Positions 17,698 through 26,928 of a stretch of 64,000 nucleotides of DNA are shown here, piece after piece. The stretch spans positions 980,921 to 1,044,920 of the forward strand of contig CP039460.1 of the NCBI GenBank assembly GCA_004843345.1. The letters are read 5' to 3'. The stretch comes from Acetobacteraceae bacterium (GTDB lineage: Bacteria; Pseudomonadota; Alphaproteobacteria; Acetobacterales; Acetobacteraceae). The notes below the pieces were generated by a model that ran no database searches, was not told the DNA's origin, and saw only the letters and a program-made list of their open reading frames with translations. Position 1 is the stretch's first letter, and every line of letters begins with the position of its first letter. Both the position numbers and the translations under genes were made by a program.

Positions 17698-18897
17698 ATG
17701 GTGAGTGAACAAAATTCAGGCAATGCACCACGTCTGGAAATAGATCTGAAACGCAAACAAGTCATCAAAAAAGCTTTCCGGCAAACACTGCGTATGGCCA
17801 CCCGCCGCCTTGGCGCAACATGGCCTAATCCGCCAACAGGCTGTGCTATTTTAGACAAAGAGGGCAATATTATCTCTCTGGCTGCACACGGCACAGCAGG
17901 CGAAGCCCATGCCGAAATTCTCGCACTCGAAACCCTCAATCATTGGGATCTGAAAGACAAGGCCGCAACCTTAGTTGTCACCCTTGAGCCCTGCAACCAT
18001 CACGGAAAAACACCGCCTTGCGTTGAGGCCATTCTTCAAACCAGAATTCCTGAAATCTGGATCGGGGCAGCGGACCCTAATAAAATCGCCACAGGCGGTG
18101 CAGATCGCCTCGAAAAAGCGGGCCGGAAAGTCGTTCGACTCTGGGAACTTAAAGACCCTTTTTTCCATGACCTTGCCCAAGATTGCCAAGCTCTTATTAC
18201 GCCTTTTTCAACCCGCATTTCCACAAATAGGCCATGGATTATTGCCAAACAGGCTTTAAATGACGAAGGAAGCATGATTCCCCCAAAAGGGCAAAAGACC
18301 TTTACCTCTAAACTTGGTCTCGAAATTGCCCATCTTTTGCGCCGTTCCTGCGGTGGCATTATCACAGGGCGAGGCACAATTTTAGCCGACCATCCCCTTT
18401 TTACCATTCGCCATATCTCCGATTTTAGCCAGACGCCCGAAAGATGGATTATTGCCTGCGGCCAGCAGTCTCTGCCAATGAATTGGATTGAAAAGCGCAA
18501 ACGTGCAGGCTTTCATTTTCTTCATGTTCAAAGTCCGGAAGAAGCCGTTGAAGCCCTTGGAAAAGCGGGGGTTGCCATGGCTCTCATTGAAGCTGGCCCA
18601 AAGCTTCTGAACGCTTTTAAAGAAGCCGGATTGATTGATGAGCTTCTCAAAATTCATAAACGGGATGAATTCGACTATTTAGAGTGGGAAAAATTTAATT
18701 CCTCCCCCTCTCCCCTTTTGCTCCTCGAAAAATACAGTGCTGACTGGCCAAAACATTTACCTCTCAAAAATAAAAAGGCGCTCACCATTTCGCCAGAGGT
18801 TTTCCGCACCACTTTCTTTGGCAAAATGGAAAACGAGGCTGACGATCTCTTTAGCACCTGTAAAAAATTTGTCGGTAAGCTTGTAGGAAAAAGATAA
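17698..18897 (+). CDS. ribD: Bifunctional pyrimidine deaminase/reductase RibD
   Basis: Second and third steps of riboflavin synthesis. The N-terminal deaminase has the zinc motif HAEILALE and PCNHHGKTPPCVEAI; the C-terminal reductase begins near STNRPWIIAKQALNDEGSM. 399 residues. The ribE ATG follows its stop by one base, indicating tight coupling. Expression should fall when FMN is abundant through the upstream riboswitch. The last 90 residues are more divergent than the rest. Confidence 0.95.
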   Translation: MVSEQNSGNAPRLEIDLKRKQVIKKAFRQTLRMATRRLGATWPNPPTGCAILDKEGNIISLAAHGTAGEAHAEILALETLNHWDLKDKAATLVVTLEPCNHHGKTPPCVEAILQTRIPEIWIGAADPNKIATGGADRLEKAGRKVVRLWELKDPFFHDLAQDCQALITPFSTRISTNRPWIIAKQALNDEGSMIPPKGQKTFTSKLGLEIAHLLRRSCGGIITGRGTILADHPLFTIRHISDFSQTPERWIIACGQQSLPMNWIEKRKRAGFHFLHVQSPEEAVEALGKAGVAMALIEAGPKLLNAFKEAGLIDELLKIHKRDEFDYLEWEKFNSSPSPLLLLEKYSADWPKHLPLKNKKALTISPEVFRTTFFGKMENEADDLFSTCKKFVGKLVGKR

Positions 18898-18898
18898 A

Positions 18899-19534
18899 AT
18901 GTTTTCAGGGATTATCACCCATCTCGGCCAAGTCGAAAAAGCAGAAAAAGAAGGCAGCGCCCTCCGCCTAACAGTGCAAACAGGCATGCCAGACCTTGAA
19001 CTTGGAGAAAGTGTTGCAGTCAATGGCGTTTGCCTCACCGTTGAGACCTACGGCAAAAGTGGCCAAGCTACTTTTTTCCTAAGCCCCGAAACCCTTGACT
19101 GCTCTGCCTTGGGAAAATTAAAGCCACAGACAAAGGTCAATTTAGAACGGGCCTTACAGCTGAATGCACGCCTTTCAGGCCATATTGTACAAGGACATGT
19201 GGACGGTAAAGCCACTTTGCTCCGTGCGCAAAAAATAGGCGAAGCGCATGAAATTACCCTTTTTGTCCCCCAAGAAATCCGCCGTTATTTCGTCCCCAAA
19301 GGCTCAGTTTGCCTCGATGGTGTCAGCCTAACCATCAATGACATTAAAGACAGTCAAACCTATCAGGGGGAATTAGGCTTTACCCTCTCAATTATGCTTG
19401 TGCCCCATACATGGGAACATACGCGTTTTCACAGCCTAAACATTTCAGATGAAATGAACATTGAGACCGATATTATCGGCCGCTATGTGGAAACAATGCT
19501 GCGCTTTCCACCGCCAGTGCCAACGGTCTCTTAA
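18899..19534 (+). CDS. ribE: Riboflavin synthase alpha subunit
   Basis: Dismutation of two 6,7-dimethyl-8-ribityllumazines to riboflavin. The 211 residues show two internally similar barrels: MFSGIITHLGQVEKAE at the start of the first and LSGHIVQGHVDGKATL at the start of the second, with VNGVCLTVE and LDGVSLTIND as matching lumazine-binding segments. Second gene of the riboswitch-controlled operon. Confidence 0.96.
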   Translation: MFSGIITHLGQVEKAEKEGSALRLTVQTGMPDLELGESVAVNGVCLTVETYGKSGQATFFLSPETLDCSALGKLKPQTKVNLERALQLNARLSGHIVQGHVDGKATLLRAQKIGEAHEITLFVPQEIRRYFVPKGSVCLDGVSLTINDIKDSQTYQGELGFTLSIMLVPHTWEHTRFHSLNISDEMNIETDIIGRYVETMLRFPPPVPTVS

Positions 19535-19558
19535 CCTTTAGAATAAAGAAGAAATCTC

Positions 19559-20884
19559 ATGTGCAGCAAACATTCATCTCCTTCAAAAACGCTACAAATC
19601 CCCTCCTTAGAAGAGAATATTCTTGAGGCGGTCTCCGCTATCAAAACGGGGAAAATGGTTCTTATGACCGATGATGAAGATCGAGAAAATGAGGGAGACC
19701 TCGTTCTAGCAGCCCAATTTACAACGCCAGAAGCGGTTAATTTTTTAGCACGCAATGCGTGTGGCCTTATCTGCCTCTCTCTCTCTTCAAAGCAGATTGA
19801 TCAGCTTGGGCTTCCTTTGATGACCCTTGATAATCAAAGCGCTCATGAAACGCCTTTTACGGTCAGTATCGAAGCGGCCAAAGGCGTCACAACGGGAATT
19901 TCCGCTTTTGACCGTTCCCGCACAATCCAAGCAGCCTCTGCGGAAAACGCCACCGCTGCGGATATTGTCATGCCAGGGCATATTTTCCCTCTAAGAGCCC
20001 ATCCGAAAGGGGTTCTCGGACGCAATGGCCATACAGAAGGCTCTCTTGACCTCGTTCGCCTTGCAGGCTTGCAAGGGGGCGCTGTTATTTGTGAGGTCAT
20101 GGCTGAAAACGGTACCATGATGCGCGGAGCAGAGCTGAAAAACTATGCCCAAAAGCACGGCTTTCCTTTAATCTCCATTAAGTCTCTCATCGATTGGATT
20201 TCAAAGAATGGCCTCCAAACGGTGGATACAAGCAAATTTGAAGCGAGAAATGCGTCAAAAGAGTGCATTTGCACCGCCTCTGCTGGTATGCCAGACCTTT
20301 ATGGCGGTCCTGATCTTAAAATTCATATTTTCCGCTTTCCTCAAGAACCAAATCCCTCTAAACAGACCGAGCAGGTTGCGCTTGTCAAAGGTGATCTCTC
20401 CAAAGGTGCGCCTCTCGTTCGCTTACATTCTGCCTGCCTGACAGGAGATGCTCTTGGCTCTTTACGCTGTGATTGCGGCCCTCAGCTTCAAGAAGCTTTA
20501 AGACGGATTAAAGAAGCCCCTTCTGGCGCTTTAATTTATCTCCGGGATCATGAAGGGCGTGGCATGGGGCTAGAAGCGAAAATTCAAGCCTATGACCTCC
20601 AGGAAAAAGGCTTTGACACTGTCAGCGCCAATGAGGAATTGGGCTATCCTGTGGATTCCAGAGAATTTTCCCAAGGCATTTCAATTTTAAGACAGCTCGG
20701 TGCGAAATCCGTACGATTGATGACCAATAATCCTGAAAAAGTGCGAGCCCTTGAAAAAGCAGGCTTAAAAATTGAAAAGCAAGAACCTCTGGAGCTTCCC
20801 TCTCAGGAATTTAATCATTTTTACCTCGAAACCAAGAAAAAGCGCTTAGGGCATCGGCTTTCCCTCCAAGAAAACCCTGCCTAA
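19559..20884 (+). CDS. ribBA: Bifunctional DHBP synthase / GTP cyclohydrolase II (RibBA)
   Basis: Provides both precursors of riboflavin. The N-terminal DHBP synthase has DDEDRENEGDLV and the RRAHTEGS-type segment RNGHTEGSLDL. The C-terminal GTP cyclohydrolase II has the zinc cysteines in CLTGDALGSLRCDCG and the segment RDHEGRGMGLEAKIQAYDLQ, with MTNNPEKVRAL. 441 residues, usual for a fusion. In some alphaproteobacteria the cyclohydrolase half is degenerate; here the zinc ligands look intact. Confidence 0.95.
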   Translation: MCSKHSSPSKTLQIPSLEENILEAVSAIKTGKMVLMTDDEDRENEGDLVLAAQFTTPEAVNFLARNACGLICLSLSSKQIDQLGLPLMTLDNQSAHETPFTVSIEAAKGVTTGISAFDRSRTIQAASAENATAADIVMPGHIFPLRAHPKGVLGRNGHTEGSLDLVRLAGLQGGAVICEVMAENGTMMRGAELKNYAQKHGFPLISIKSLIDWISKNGLQTVDTSKFEARNASKECICTASAGMPDLYGGPDLKIHIFRFPQEPNPSKQTEQVALVKGDLSKGAPLVRLHSACLTGDALGSLRCDCGPQLQEALRRIKEAPSGALIYLRDHEGRGMGLEAKIQAYDLQEKGFDTVSANEELGYPVDSREFSQGISILRQLGAKSVRLMTNNPEKVRALEKAGLKIEKQEPLELPSQEFNHFYLETKKKRLGHRLSLQENPA

Positions 20885-20919
20885 AGCTAAGTTTTTAGTC
20901 CTAACTGAAAGATTTTATT

Positions 20920-21399
20920 ATGAGCCTGCGTCCCGTTTCCGATGAGATGGTGCCTTCTTTTGAAAAAGCGCCAAGACTTGCCTTCATTGTCAGTCAATTC
21001 AATGAGGAAGTCACTTACGGGCTTTTAGAAGGGGCTCAAAATCTTTTGAGCGAGAATCATCTTGCAAAAGGAGATGTTTATAAAGCCCCTGGTGCGTTTG
21101 AACTTCCTCTCATTGCGAAAGCCTTGGCAGAATCTGGAAAATATGACGGTGTTGTCGCCTTTGGATGCGTTATTAAAGGCGACACAGCCCATTTTGAATA
21201 TATTTCAGGCGAAGCCGCACGCGGCATGATGGAAGTACAACTCAAAACAGGCATTCCAGCCTCTTTCGGCATTCTCACCGTTTATTCCCAAGAAGAGGCA
21301 CTTATCCGATCTGGCAATAATGAAGCGAATAAAGGACGTGAAGCAGTTCTTGCCTGCCTCCACGCTATTCAGACCCTCAGAGAGATTAAAGCTCTCTAA
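20920..21399 (+). CDS. ribH: 6,7-dimethyl-8-ribityllumazine synthase
   Basis: Condenses the pyrimidine with dihydroxybutanone phosphate. 159 residues with VSQFNEEVTYGLLEGA at the substrate site, APGAFELPLIAKAL, and VVAFGCVIKGDTAHFEYISGE with the catalytic His. Last gene of the rib operon; nusB, often found next, is absent and a strong terminator follows. Confidence 0.96.
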   Translation: MSLRPVSDEMVPSFEKAPRLAFIVSQFNEEVTYGLLEGAQNLLSENHLAKGDVYKAPGAFELPLIAKALAESGKYDGVVAFGCVIKGDTAHFEYISGEAARGMMEVQLKTGIPASFGILTVYSQEEALIRSGNNEANKGREAVLACLHAIQTLREIKAL

Positions 21400-21432
21400 G
21401 CGCAAAATTTCAGCCTTAGAAGGAAAAGAAGA

Positions 21433-21455
21433 GGGAGCTATTAAGCTCCCTTTTT
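21433..21455 (+). terminator. Terminator of the rib operon
   Basis: GGGAGCT / AGCTCCC with loop ATTA and then TTTTT. Confidence 0.92.
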
Positions 21456-21711
21456 CTTTCTTTAGGCTTTCAAACAAAGCAATTTCGCACCAAATCCTAA
21501 AAAACCGCCCAAAAAATCTGATCCATTAAGCTATTCCTACGATTGTAAAATCTCTCTGCAATGAATTTTGGCACATTTCAAAACGGTGCAAAATCCGCCT
21601 TAACGCAATCTTTAATGTAGATAAAATCACTCTCATTTAAGAAAAAGCGTTATCGATTCTTAAAAATCCCTTGGAAATAGAGGATTTTTTAAAAGTCTCA
21701 TAGGGCTCTCA

Positions 21712-22353
21712 AGCCTGTGGATAACTTTGTGGAAGACTCTGGGACGAATCTTTGGATGAATCTATTCAACTGCCTGTTTTCTGCTAAAAATGAGAAATTA
21801 AAGCCTTTTTTTACCCTTGGGCACAACTCGAGAAAGAAAAAAGCGTCAAGACTCAAAAATGAGAAATTTTTTTGAAAAAAAATACTTTACAGACTTATCG
21901 CTATTTGGACTCCTTGAGTCTCTAGCACTCTTGAAAATAAATCACAGAGATTTCTTTTTTTTCAGCTCACCTTAAAAGCCCCAAAAACGCCCTCTTTTTA
22001 AAAGAAAAATCAGAGGCAGAAAAATCACCCTCTTGCGAAAGTTTTTTCTTTGGATATGTTTAAGGGCACAAGTTCATTACATGACTTGTCACGAGATGGG
22101 GGCATCTGAAAAATTTATCTCGGCAGAGACAATCGTTTGGGCAGTTTTTAAGTTTGATAAATACTTAAAATAGATTGTCTTAAAGAGTGGACTTTCTTCT
22201 TTTTTAAAAAAAAGATAGCCTGTGTATAACTTTGTGGAAGACTCTGGGACAACTCTTTGAACGAATCGCTAAAAGATGCAGTTTTCTCGGAAAAACAAAA
22301 TTTTAAATGTTTTTTATTCCTTGGGCACAACTTATAAAAAAACAAACGTCAAG
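21712..22353. repeat. Duplicated ~140-bp element with DnaA boxes, in a gene-free kilobase
   Basis: The stretch 21456-22416 has no credible gene. Copies at about 21712-21850 and 22217-22353 are in direct orientation, 505 bp apart. Each begins AGCCTGTG(G/T)ATAACTTTG and continues TGGAAGACTCTGGGAC (33 of 34 identical), and each has CCTTGGGCACAACT about 102 nt later and GTCAAG about 30 nt after that. The first contains TGTGGATAA (21716) and the second TGTGTATAA (22221), both perfect DnaA boxes on the minus strand. GANTC sites are dense between 21735 and 21920 (six). It looks origin-like, but the probable oriC is at hemE; the role is inference. Confidence 0.65.
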
Positions 22354-22416
22354 CCCATGTCTAACAGATAAAATCAAGACGTGTCTTTTCTAAAACAGGC
22401 CTTCTTTCTCTCGAAA

Positions 22417-23547
22417 TTATTTTGGCTCTAAACGTACACGAACACCATCGCCCAGCGCTTCTCCGCTGATTGAAATATCATGCCGATCCACGCCCATTTG
22501 TATAAGCCGTGTCGCAACGGCCTGCGCCCTTAAAAGACCAAAGGCAATTTCACGGCTTTGCGCCTCGACATCAATACCTGTTTCTGAACTCAGCGCATCT
22601 CCAAATCCAACGAGAGAAAAACGTGAATTTGTCTTCTTCGCATCCTCAATCAAATCATGAAGATGTTTATCTTCACGATCGCCAAGCTCGTCCGTCAAAG
22701 GCTTAAACTGAATCAATGTGCCAATTGGATCTGCAAATGTGCCGTCTGGCTGCACCCTTTTTGTCCCTTTTGGAATGTCAAAACCTGGATAGACAGGCTC
22801 TTCTGGCAAGGGCGGAATTACTGGAAGGCGGGAAATTGGCACGTCCGCATGGCTATTGGGATGATAAATCACTTTTGGAAGACCATGATGATCTATTAAA
22901 TCACTGCCGTCTTTTTTTGGCTTTTCCGTTACTTTTTCATCATCCGCCAAGGCGGCAGCCAAGGCAGCCTCCTCTTCCGCAGATGTCGGAGGGGACTGAT
23001 TGCTTGCTGCGCCTTCAGGCCGAACAGCAGGTTCCAAGTCCGCAGCTTCAGATGCCGGCTCATCAGAAGTCTGTGTCATTGTATCCACCGCATCTTGTGA
23101 AAGCATCATCGGCGGTAAATCAGATAAAGGTTTTTCCGCTTTTTCAGCCTCTTTCCCATCATCCATAGGGGGCAAATCATCTGTTAGAGACTCCCCCTCT
23201 TGTGAAATGAAAGGCGGAGGAGAACCTGCGGTTCCGCCCTTTCCCTTTTTTGACTCTTCTGAATCTGAAAAAGGCGGTGGTGGAGGCGGTTTAGGAGCTT
23301 CCTGAACCTGTTCTTTTGAGGCTTCTGGAGGGTCGGCAGAGGAATGGGACGACTGAACAGGAGGCGATGCTGGCGAAGATTCATCAGGCGGCGAAGCAGG
23401 CGATGAACCTGGTAAAACCTCGGCAAAACTCTCCCCTGCGGTAAAAAAAAGACAGGACAGTAAGCCTATTTTAAAAAAATAGCTTGCCGCCGCCTTGCTT
23501 CCTTCACAAACAAGAGATTGTAGCCTGTAATGAATCGTTGGCCTCAA
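22417..23547 (-). CDS. Proline-rich exported protein with OmpA-like C-terminal domain
   Basis: 376 residues: signal peptide with hydrophobic IGLLSCLFFTAGESFAE, a low-complexity region rich in Pro, Ser, Glu and Asp (about 45-250), then a C-terminal domain with a peptidoglycan-binding OmpA-like pattern (LVGFGDALSSETGIDVEAQSREIAFGLLRAQAVATRLIQMGV). It probably tethers to the cell wall. Its start overlaps the stop of the upstream lipoprotein by 4 bp, so they are coupled and likely act together in the envelope. Confidence 0.75.
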   Translation of the reverse strand: MRPTIHYRLQSLVCEGSKAAASYFFKIGLLSCLFFTAGESFAEVLPGSSPASPPDESSPASPPVQSSHSSADPPEASKEQVQEAPKPPPPPPFSDSEESKKGKGGTAGSPPPFISQEGESLTDDLPPMDDGKEAEKAEKPLSDLPPMMLSQDAVDTMTQTSDEPASEAADLEPAVRPEGAASNQSPPTSAEEEAALAAALADDEKVTEKPKKDGSDLIDHHGLPKVIYHPNSHADVPISRLPVIPPLPEEPVYPGFDIPKGTKRVQPDGTFADPIGTLIQFKPLTDELGDREDKHLHDLIEDAKKTNSRFSLVGFGDALSSETGIDVEAQSREIAFGLLRAQAVATRLIQMGVDRHDISISGEALGDGVRVRLEPK

Positions 23548-24227
23548 TTCGCTTTCTCCGGTGCTGGAGGCGCTTGTTGGGGCTGAGCCTGTTCTTGCTG
23601 TGCATTTTCTGGCTGTTGCTGAGGCGCTTGTTCAGGCTGTGCCTGTTCTTGCGGCACAGCACTCGGATCAGACTGGCTTAAGGATGCTGGGGCTGGCGTA
23701 TTAAGGTCTGTAATTTCTTCTGCCTCCTCTGGCGAAGGCTCTGGTAGTGTCATTGGTTTTGGCGGCGGTGGAACTGCTTTTTTCTGTCTATTAAACTTTT
23801 TCTTGCTTTTATCGTCTTTATTTGCTGTCCCGTCATTATCCCCCATGACCAGATTTCCAGCCAAATCAGACATAGGCGGAGGAGGCGCCACTTTTGGAAA
23901 GGTAATATCTCCTGTCTCGGCCGCATGGCGGATCGCTTTGTTGCGGTCACTCTGGAGTTTTTGAGTCATTGCCAGCTGGGCTTCTTTGGTCGGGAATTCA
24001 GGATTCTCCGCAGGCACGTCCCCCACAAAAGGATAAGCGCCATGCGTCCCCGGGGCGGGCGGCAAGACGCCTGTTCCAACACCGCCGCGCATCTGATGAA
24101 TCCAATCTGTCCAGACATCTATCGGACCACGGTGATAACAGCCAGCCATCATCATCGGAAAAGCGAGTAAAAAAAATGTATAAGAGGAGAAATATTTCGC
24201 CCGCTTGTGATTTTTTCTCTTCTTCAA
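23544..24227 (-). CDS. Proline/glutamine-rich lipoprotein, unknown function
   Basis: 227 residues. The lipobox MMMAGC (Cys near residue 29) marks a lipoprotein; the mature part has HRGPIDVWTDWIHQMRGGVGTG, then long low-complexity Pro/Glu/Ala/Gln segments (QEQAQPEQAPQQQPENA). The WTDWIHQMRGGVGTG segment recalls envelope-spanning proteins next to OmpA-like partners, but no name is safe. The first gene of a two-gene operon with the OmpA-like protein. Confidence 0.7.
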   Translation of the reverse strand: MKKRKNHKRAKYFSSYTFFLLAFPMMMAGCYHRGPIDVWTDWIHQMRGGVGTGVLPPAPGTHGAYPFVGDVPAENPEFPTKEAQLAMTQKLQSDRNKAIRHAAETGDITFPKVAPPPPMSDLAGNLVMGDNDGTANKDDKSKKKFNRQKKAVPPPPKPMTLPEPSPEEAEEITDLNTPAPASLSQSDPSAVPQEQAQPEQAPQQQPENAQQEQAQPQQAPPAPEKAN

Positions 24228-24428
24228 AGATGCTTTCCTAAGATTTTAGACATTCAAACCAACTTTACCTTTTCTTGGTATCTTTTAAAAAAGAGAAGGA
24301 CAAGCTTTTATCTTTTGATAAGGAGTTTATCATTATACAGGTGCAAATTCTCTCTAAATACCTATATAAGAGGGAGAATAATTTATTTTTGAGCCTTTTC
24401 TTAGGAATTTAAGGATCTGTATAATCAA

Positions 24429-25121
24429 ATGACGATGATGACAAAAAACGAAATTTCTCCTTTCTCAAACGCTCCTTTGAAAACCTCTCTCTTTTCGACA
24501 TCTGACTGCCCAGGCGGATGCCCTGGGAAGGAAGAAGAAGCGGAACAAGACGCCAAAAAATCTCCTGCAAATCCAGAAATTGCATCGATTTTATTTGAAA
24601 AACGCAAAGTTCTCATTTTTGGACAAATTGACGATAAAATCGCCCGTGAAGTCACCGCACGTTTACTCGCACTCAGCCAGAAACCTGGTGAGCCTATTGA
24701 TATTTATGTCAACTCTCCAGGCGGACATGTCGAAAGTGGCGACACAATCCACGATATGATCCGCTTTGTTGGTGCGATCTGTCCGATCAATATGATTGGC
24801 ACAGGCTGGGTTGCCTCCGCTGGTGCGCTGATTTATGCCGCTGGTGAGCCAGATCGCCGTGTCTGCCTGCCAAATACACGTTTCCTTTTACACCAGCCAA
24901 TGGGTGGCGTTCAGGGTCAAGCAACCGATATTGACATTGAAGCCCGTGAAATCATCAAAATGCGCGAGCGTCTGAACCGAATTTTTGCAAAAGCCACAGG
25001 GCAAGATTTTGAGAAAATCGCAAAAGACACCAACCGTAACTATTGGATGTCGGCAGAAGAAGCCATCAAATATGGGTTAGTTGATAAAGTCATTCATTCT
25101 CCAAAAGAGATTAAAAACTGA
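24429..25121 (+). CDS. clpP: ATP-dependent Clp protease proteolytic subunit
   Basis: Serine protease subunit of a Clp complex. The triad is Ser130 in GTGWVASAGAL, His155 in RFLLHQPMGG and Asp200 in KIAKDTNRNY. The body matches ClpP (SPGGHVESGDTIHDMIRF; YWMSAEEAIKYGLVDKV). The N-terminus of about 50 residues is unusual and contains DCPGGCPGKEEE, with two Cys. 230 residues versus about 200 in the classic form, and the active-site sequence differs from the usual GLAASMGA, so this is probably the second alphaproteobacterial ClpP type. ATG at 24429 is followed by two more in-frame ATGs. No clpX is adjacent. Confidence 0.92.
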   Translation: MTMMTKNEISPFSNAPLKTSLFSTSDCPGGCPGKEEEAEQDAKKSPANPEIASILFEKRKVLIFGQIDDKIAREVTARLLALSQKPGEPIDIYVNSPGGHVESGDTIHDMIRFVGAICPINMIGTGWVASAGALIYAAGEPDRRVCLPNTRFLLHQPMGGVQGQATDIDIEAREIIKMRERLNRIFAKATGQDFEKIAKDTNRNYWMSAEEAIKYGLVDKVIHSPKEIKN

Positions 25122-25152
25122 TTTTCTATAAAAATGTGAGAAATAAGACTAG

Positions 25153-25178
25153 AAAGGGGGTTAAATACCCCCTTTTTT
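25153..25178 (+). terminator. Terminator after clpP
   Basis: GGGGGT / ACCCCC stem, short loop, then six T. Confidence 0.9.
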
Positions 25179-25266
25179 AAGGCTAAGATTCAAGAAAGCC
25201 GCATATATTTCTGTGATCTAATTCCGATTTAATCATAAAACTAACTATTGCGATGGGAGCGTCCTG

Positions 25267-26349
25267 ATGTCATCAGCAGAAAATGGGATTTTTGTTAAAA
25301 ATGAACCTGGTTCCTTCGACCATTCCAACGAAGAAATCAGCCGTAAACGCCTTGAAGCCCTTTGTAGAAACTATCCTGCCCCAACAACACAAAGCACACT
25401 GAGTGTTGAAGAGGCCGATCACCGCTCCCGCCACTGGCAGAGTCCAGAAGAGGGCGATATTCAAATCGGTTCTGATGCCCATAAAAAAGCCATTGCAGAC
25501 ATGTTCCGCGAGACCTTCAATCCCTACAAGCCTTCTATCATTGAATGGCCCGAATTAGATGAAGAATCTCTTAAAAAGGTCATATCCTTGCCAATCTGGG
25601 ATATTGCTGTTCACACTGAAGGGCGTGCCCGCCTCCGCATGGCTGCCTATGCAGAGCTTTTGACTGATCCAGAACTCCAAGATGCGATTGCAAGAAATGC
25701 TTGGGAAGAAGACCGCCATAAGACCGTTTTAGCGGATATGGTCACCCATTACGGCATTAAACTCGGGATTGAACCCCCTTATGAAATGCCGAAAGATGCC
25801 GAATGGACCTATCTCGTGACAGGATTTTCAGAATGCTGGGACAGTTTTTTCGCCTTTGGCCTTTTTGAGAGTGCAAAACGCTCTGGTCTGTTTCCAGAAA
25901 AACTCACCGAAGTTTTTGAGCCTGTCATTCAGGAAGAGACACGCCATATTCTGCTTTTTGCAAACTGGCTTGCCTATCACCGCAAACATCTTTCTTTGCC
26001 AGCCCGTATAAAACTTGAAGCCCGCATTCTCGGTGTTCTCTTTTATCTTTTCTATGAGCGTCTCTCCCTCGTCAAAACCTTTGATGAAGACGGTAAAGAA
26101 CATACGGAAGATTTCAATTTCACTGTTCGAGGCACAGAATGTGTAACAGACAAAAAATTTGAGTTTATTCCTTTTATGAAGCTCTGCCTTGCTGAAAATG
26201 AACGCCGCTTTAAAGGCTATGATAAGCGCCTCCTCCGCCCACAGCTTGCCCCTTGGGCCGCAAGAAGAGCCATCGAAGCTGTTGGAACCTGGAAACAGCT
26301 TAAATGGGAAGTGACAAGTCTTTTCTCAAAACAGCCTAAACAAGCCTAA
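25267..26349 (+). CDS. Ferritin-like diiron-domain protein
   Basis: 360 residues with paired metal-binding helices: the first helix starts VHTEGRARLRMAAYAEL and ends NAWEEDRHKTVLADM; the second contains GFSECWDSFF and the motif PVIQEETRHILLFANW. These EX2H-type pairs suggest a di-iron site. No signal peptide. Family-level call is safe; the reaction is unknown. It is transcribed alone between two terminators. Confidence 0.8.
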   Translation: MSSAENGIFVKNEPGSFDHSNEEISRKRLEALCRNYPAPTTQSTLSVEEADHRSRHWQSPEEGDIQIGSDAHKKAIADMFRETFNPYKPSIIEWPELDEESLKKVISLPIWDIAVHTEGRARLRMAAYAELLTDPELQDAIARNAWEEDRHKTVLADMVTHYGIKLGIEPPYEMPKDAEWTYLVTGFSECWDSFFAFGLFESAKRSGLFPEKLTEVFEPVIQEETRHILLFANWLAYHRKHLSLPARIKLEARILGVLFYLFYERLSLVKTFDEDGKEHTEDFNFTVRGTECVTDKKFEFIPFMKLCLAENERRFKGYDKRLLRPQLAPWAARRAIEAVGTWKQLKWEVTSLFSKQPKQA

Positions 26350-26365
26350 TTCTTTAAAAACAAAT

Positions 26366-26387
26366 CCCCTGAAATCAGGGGGTTTTT
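26366..26387 (+). terminator. Terminator after the ferritin-like gene
   Basis: CCCCTG / CAGGGG with a four-base loop, followed by GTTTTT. Confidence 0.9.
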
Positions 26388-26404
26388 AATCTATTAAATG
26401 TGAC

Positions 26405-26821
26405 TTAAAAAACTTCCCCATTCAGCGCATCAATAATCCCACATCCCGAAATTTTACTATGCGGACAGCATTTAATGAGCGCCTTAAGACTCTTTTCCAG
26501 CGCTTTAAGTTCTGTTAGCTTTTTCTCCACTTCTTCGAGCTGTTTTTTCGCTAAATTCTGAACATTTTCTGGATGTTCAATATGCGTTTCTGAAGATAAT
26601 TTTAACAAGCTCCGAACCGTCTCAATCGGAAAACCTAATTTTCGGGTCCTCCGGATAAAACGCAGCTGATTCAAATGTTTTTGCGTATAAAGACGGTAAT
26701 TCCCTTCAGAGCGTGGCGGTTCTGGCAATAATCCAATTTTCTCATAATAACGGATTGTTTCCGCTTTCGTTTCCGCCTCCCTGGCTAAAACTCCAATCGG
26801 CATTTCTTCACAAGAAGACAT
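26405..26821 (-). CDS. MerR-family metal-responsive transcriptional regulator
   Basis: 138 residues from the ATG at 26821, behind GGAGGAGG. The winged-helix N-terminus reads IGVLAREAETKAETIRYYEKIGLLPEP, typical of MerR; a long dimerisation helix follows; the metal loop near the C-terminus is CCPHSKISGCGIID, like the Cys/His loop of ZntR or CadR regulators. It likely senses Zn, Cd or Pb. It is divergent from the metallothionein gene and its own start lies next to the 19-bp-spacer promoter, where MerR proteins bind and twist DNA. Confidence 0.93.
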   Translation of the reverse strand: MSSCEEMPIGVLAREAETKAETIRYYEKIGLLPEPPRSEGNYRLYTQKHLNQLRFIRRTRKLGFPIETVRSLLKLSSETHIEHPENVQNLAKKQLEEVEKKLTELKALEKSLKALIKCCPHSKISGCGIIDALNGEVF

Positions 26822-26836
26822 TTTCAAACCTCCTCC

Positions 26837-26867
26837 TTGACCCTCTAGTTCCTCTAAGGATTATATT
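26837..26867 (+). promoter_or_regulatory. MerR-type promoter with 19-bp spacer
   Basis: TTGACC and TATATT are separated by 19 bp. The spacer CTCTAGTTCCTCTAAGGAT carries an imperfect dyad like CadR/PbrR operators. The over-long spacer is the hallmark of promoters activated by MerR-family proteins. It points at the metallothionein ORF 62 nt downstream. Confidence 0.8.
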
Positions 26868-26928
26868 CTTTTTAGACGCTCGGGATACTCTTTTTCCAAA
26901 CGACTCTTAAAGATAAGGGGAAGCTAAA

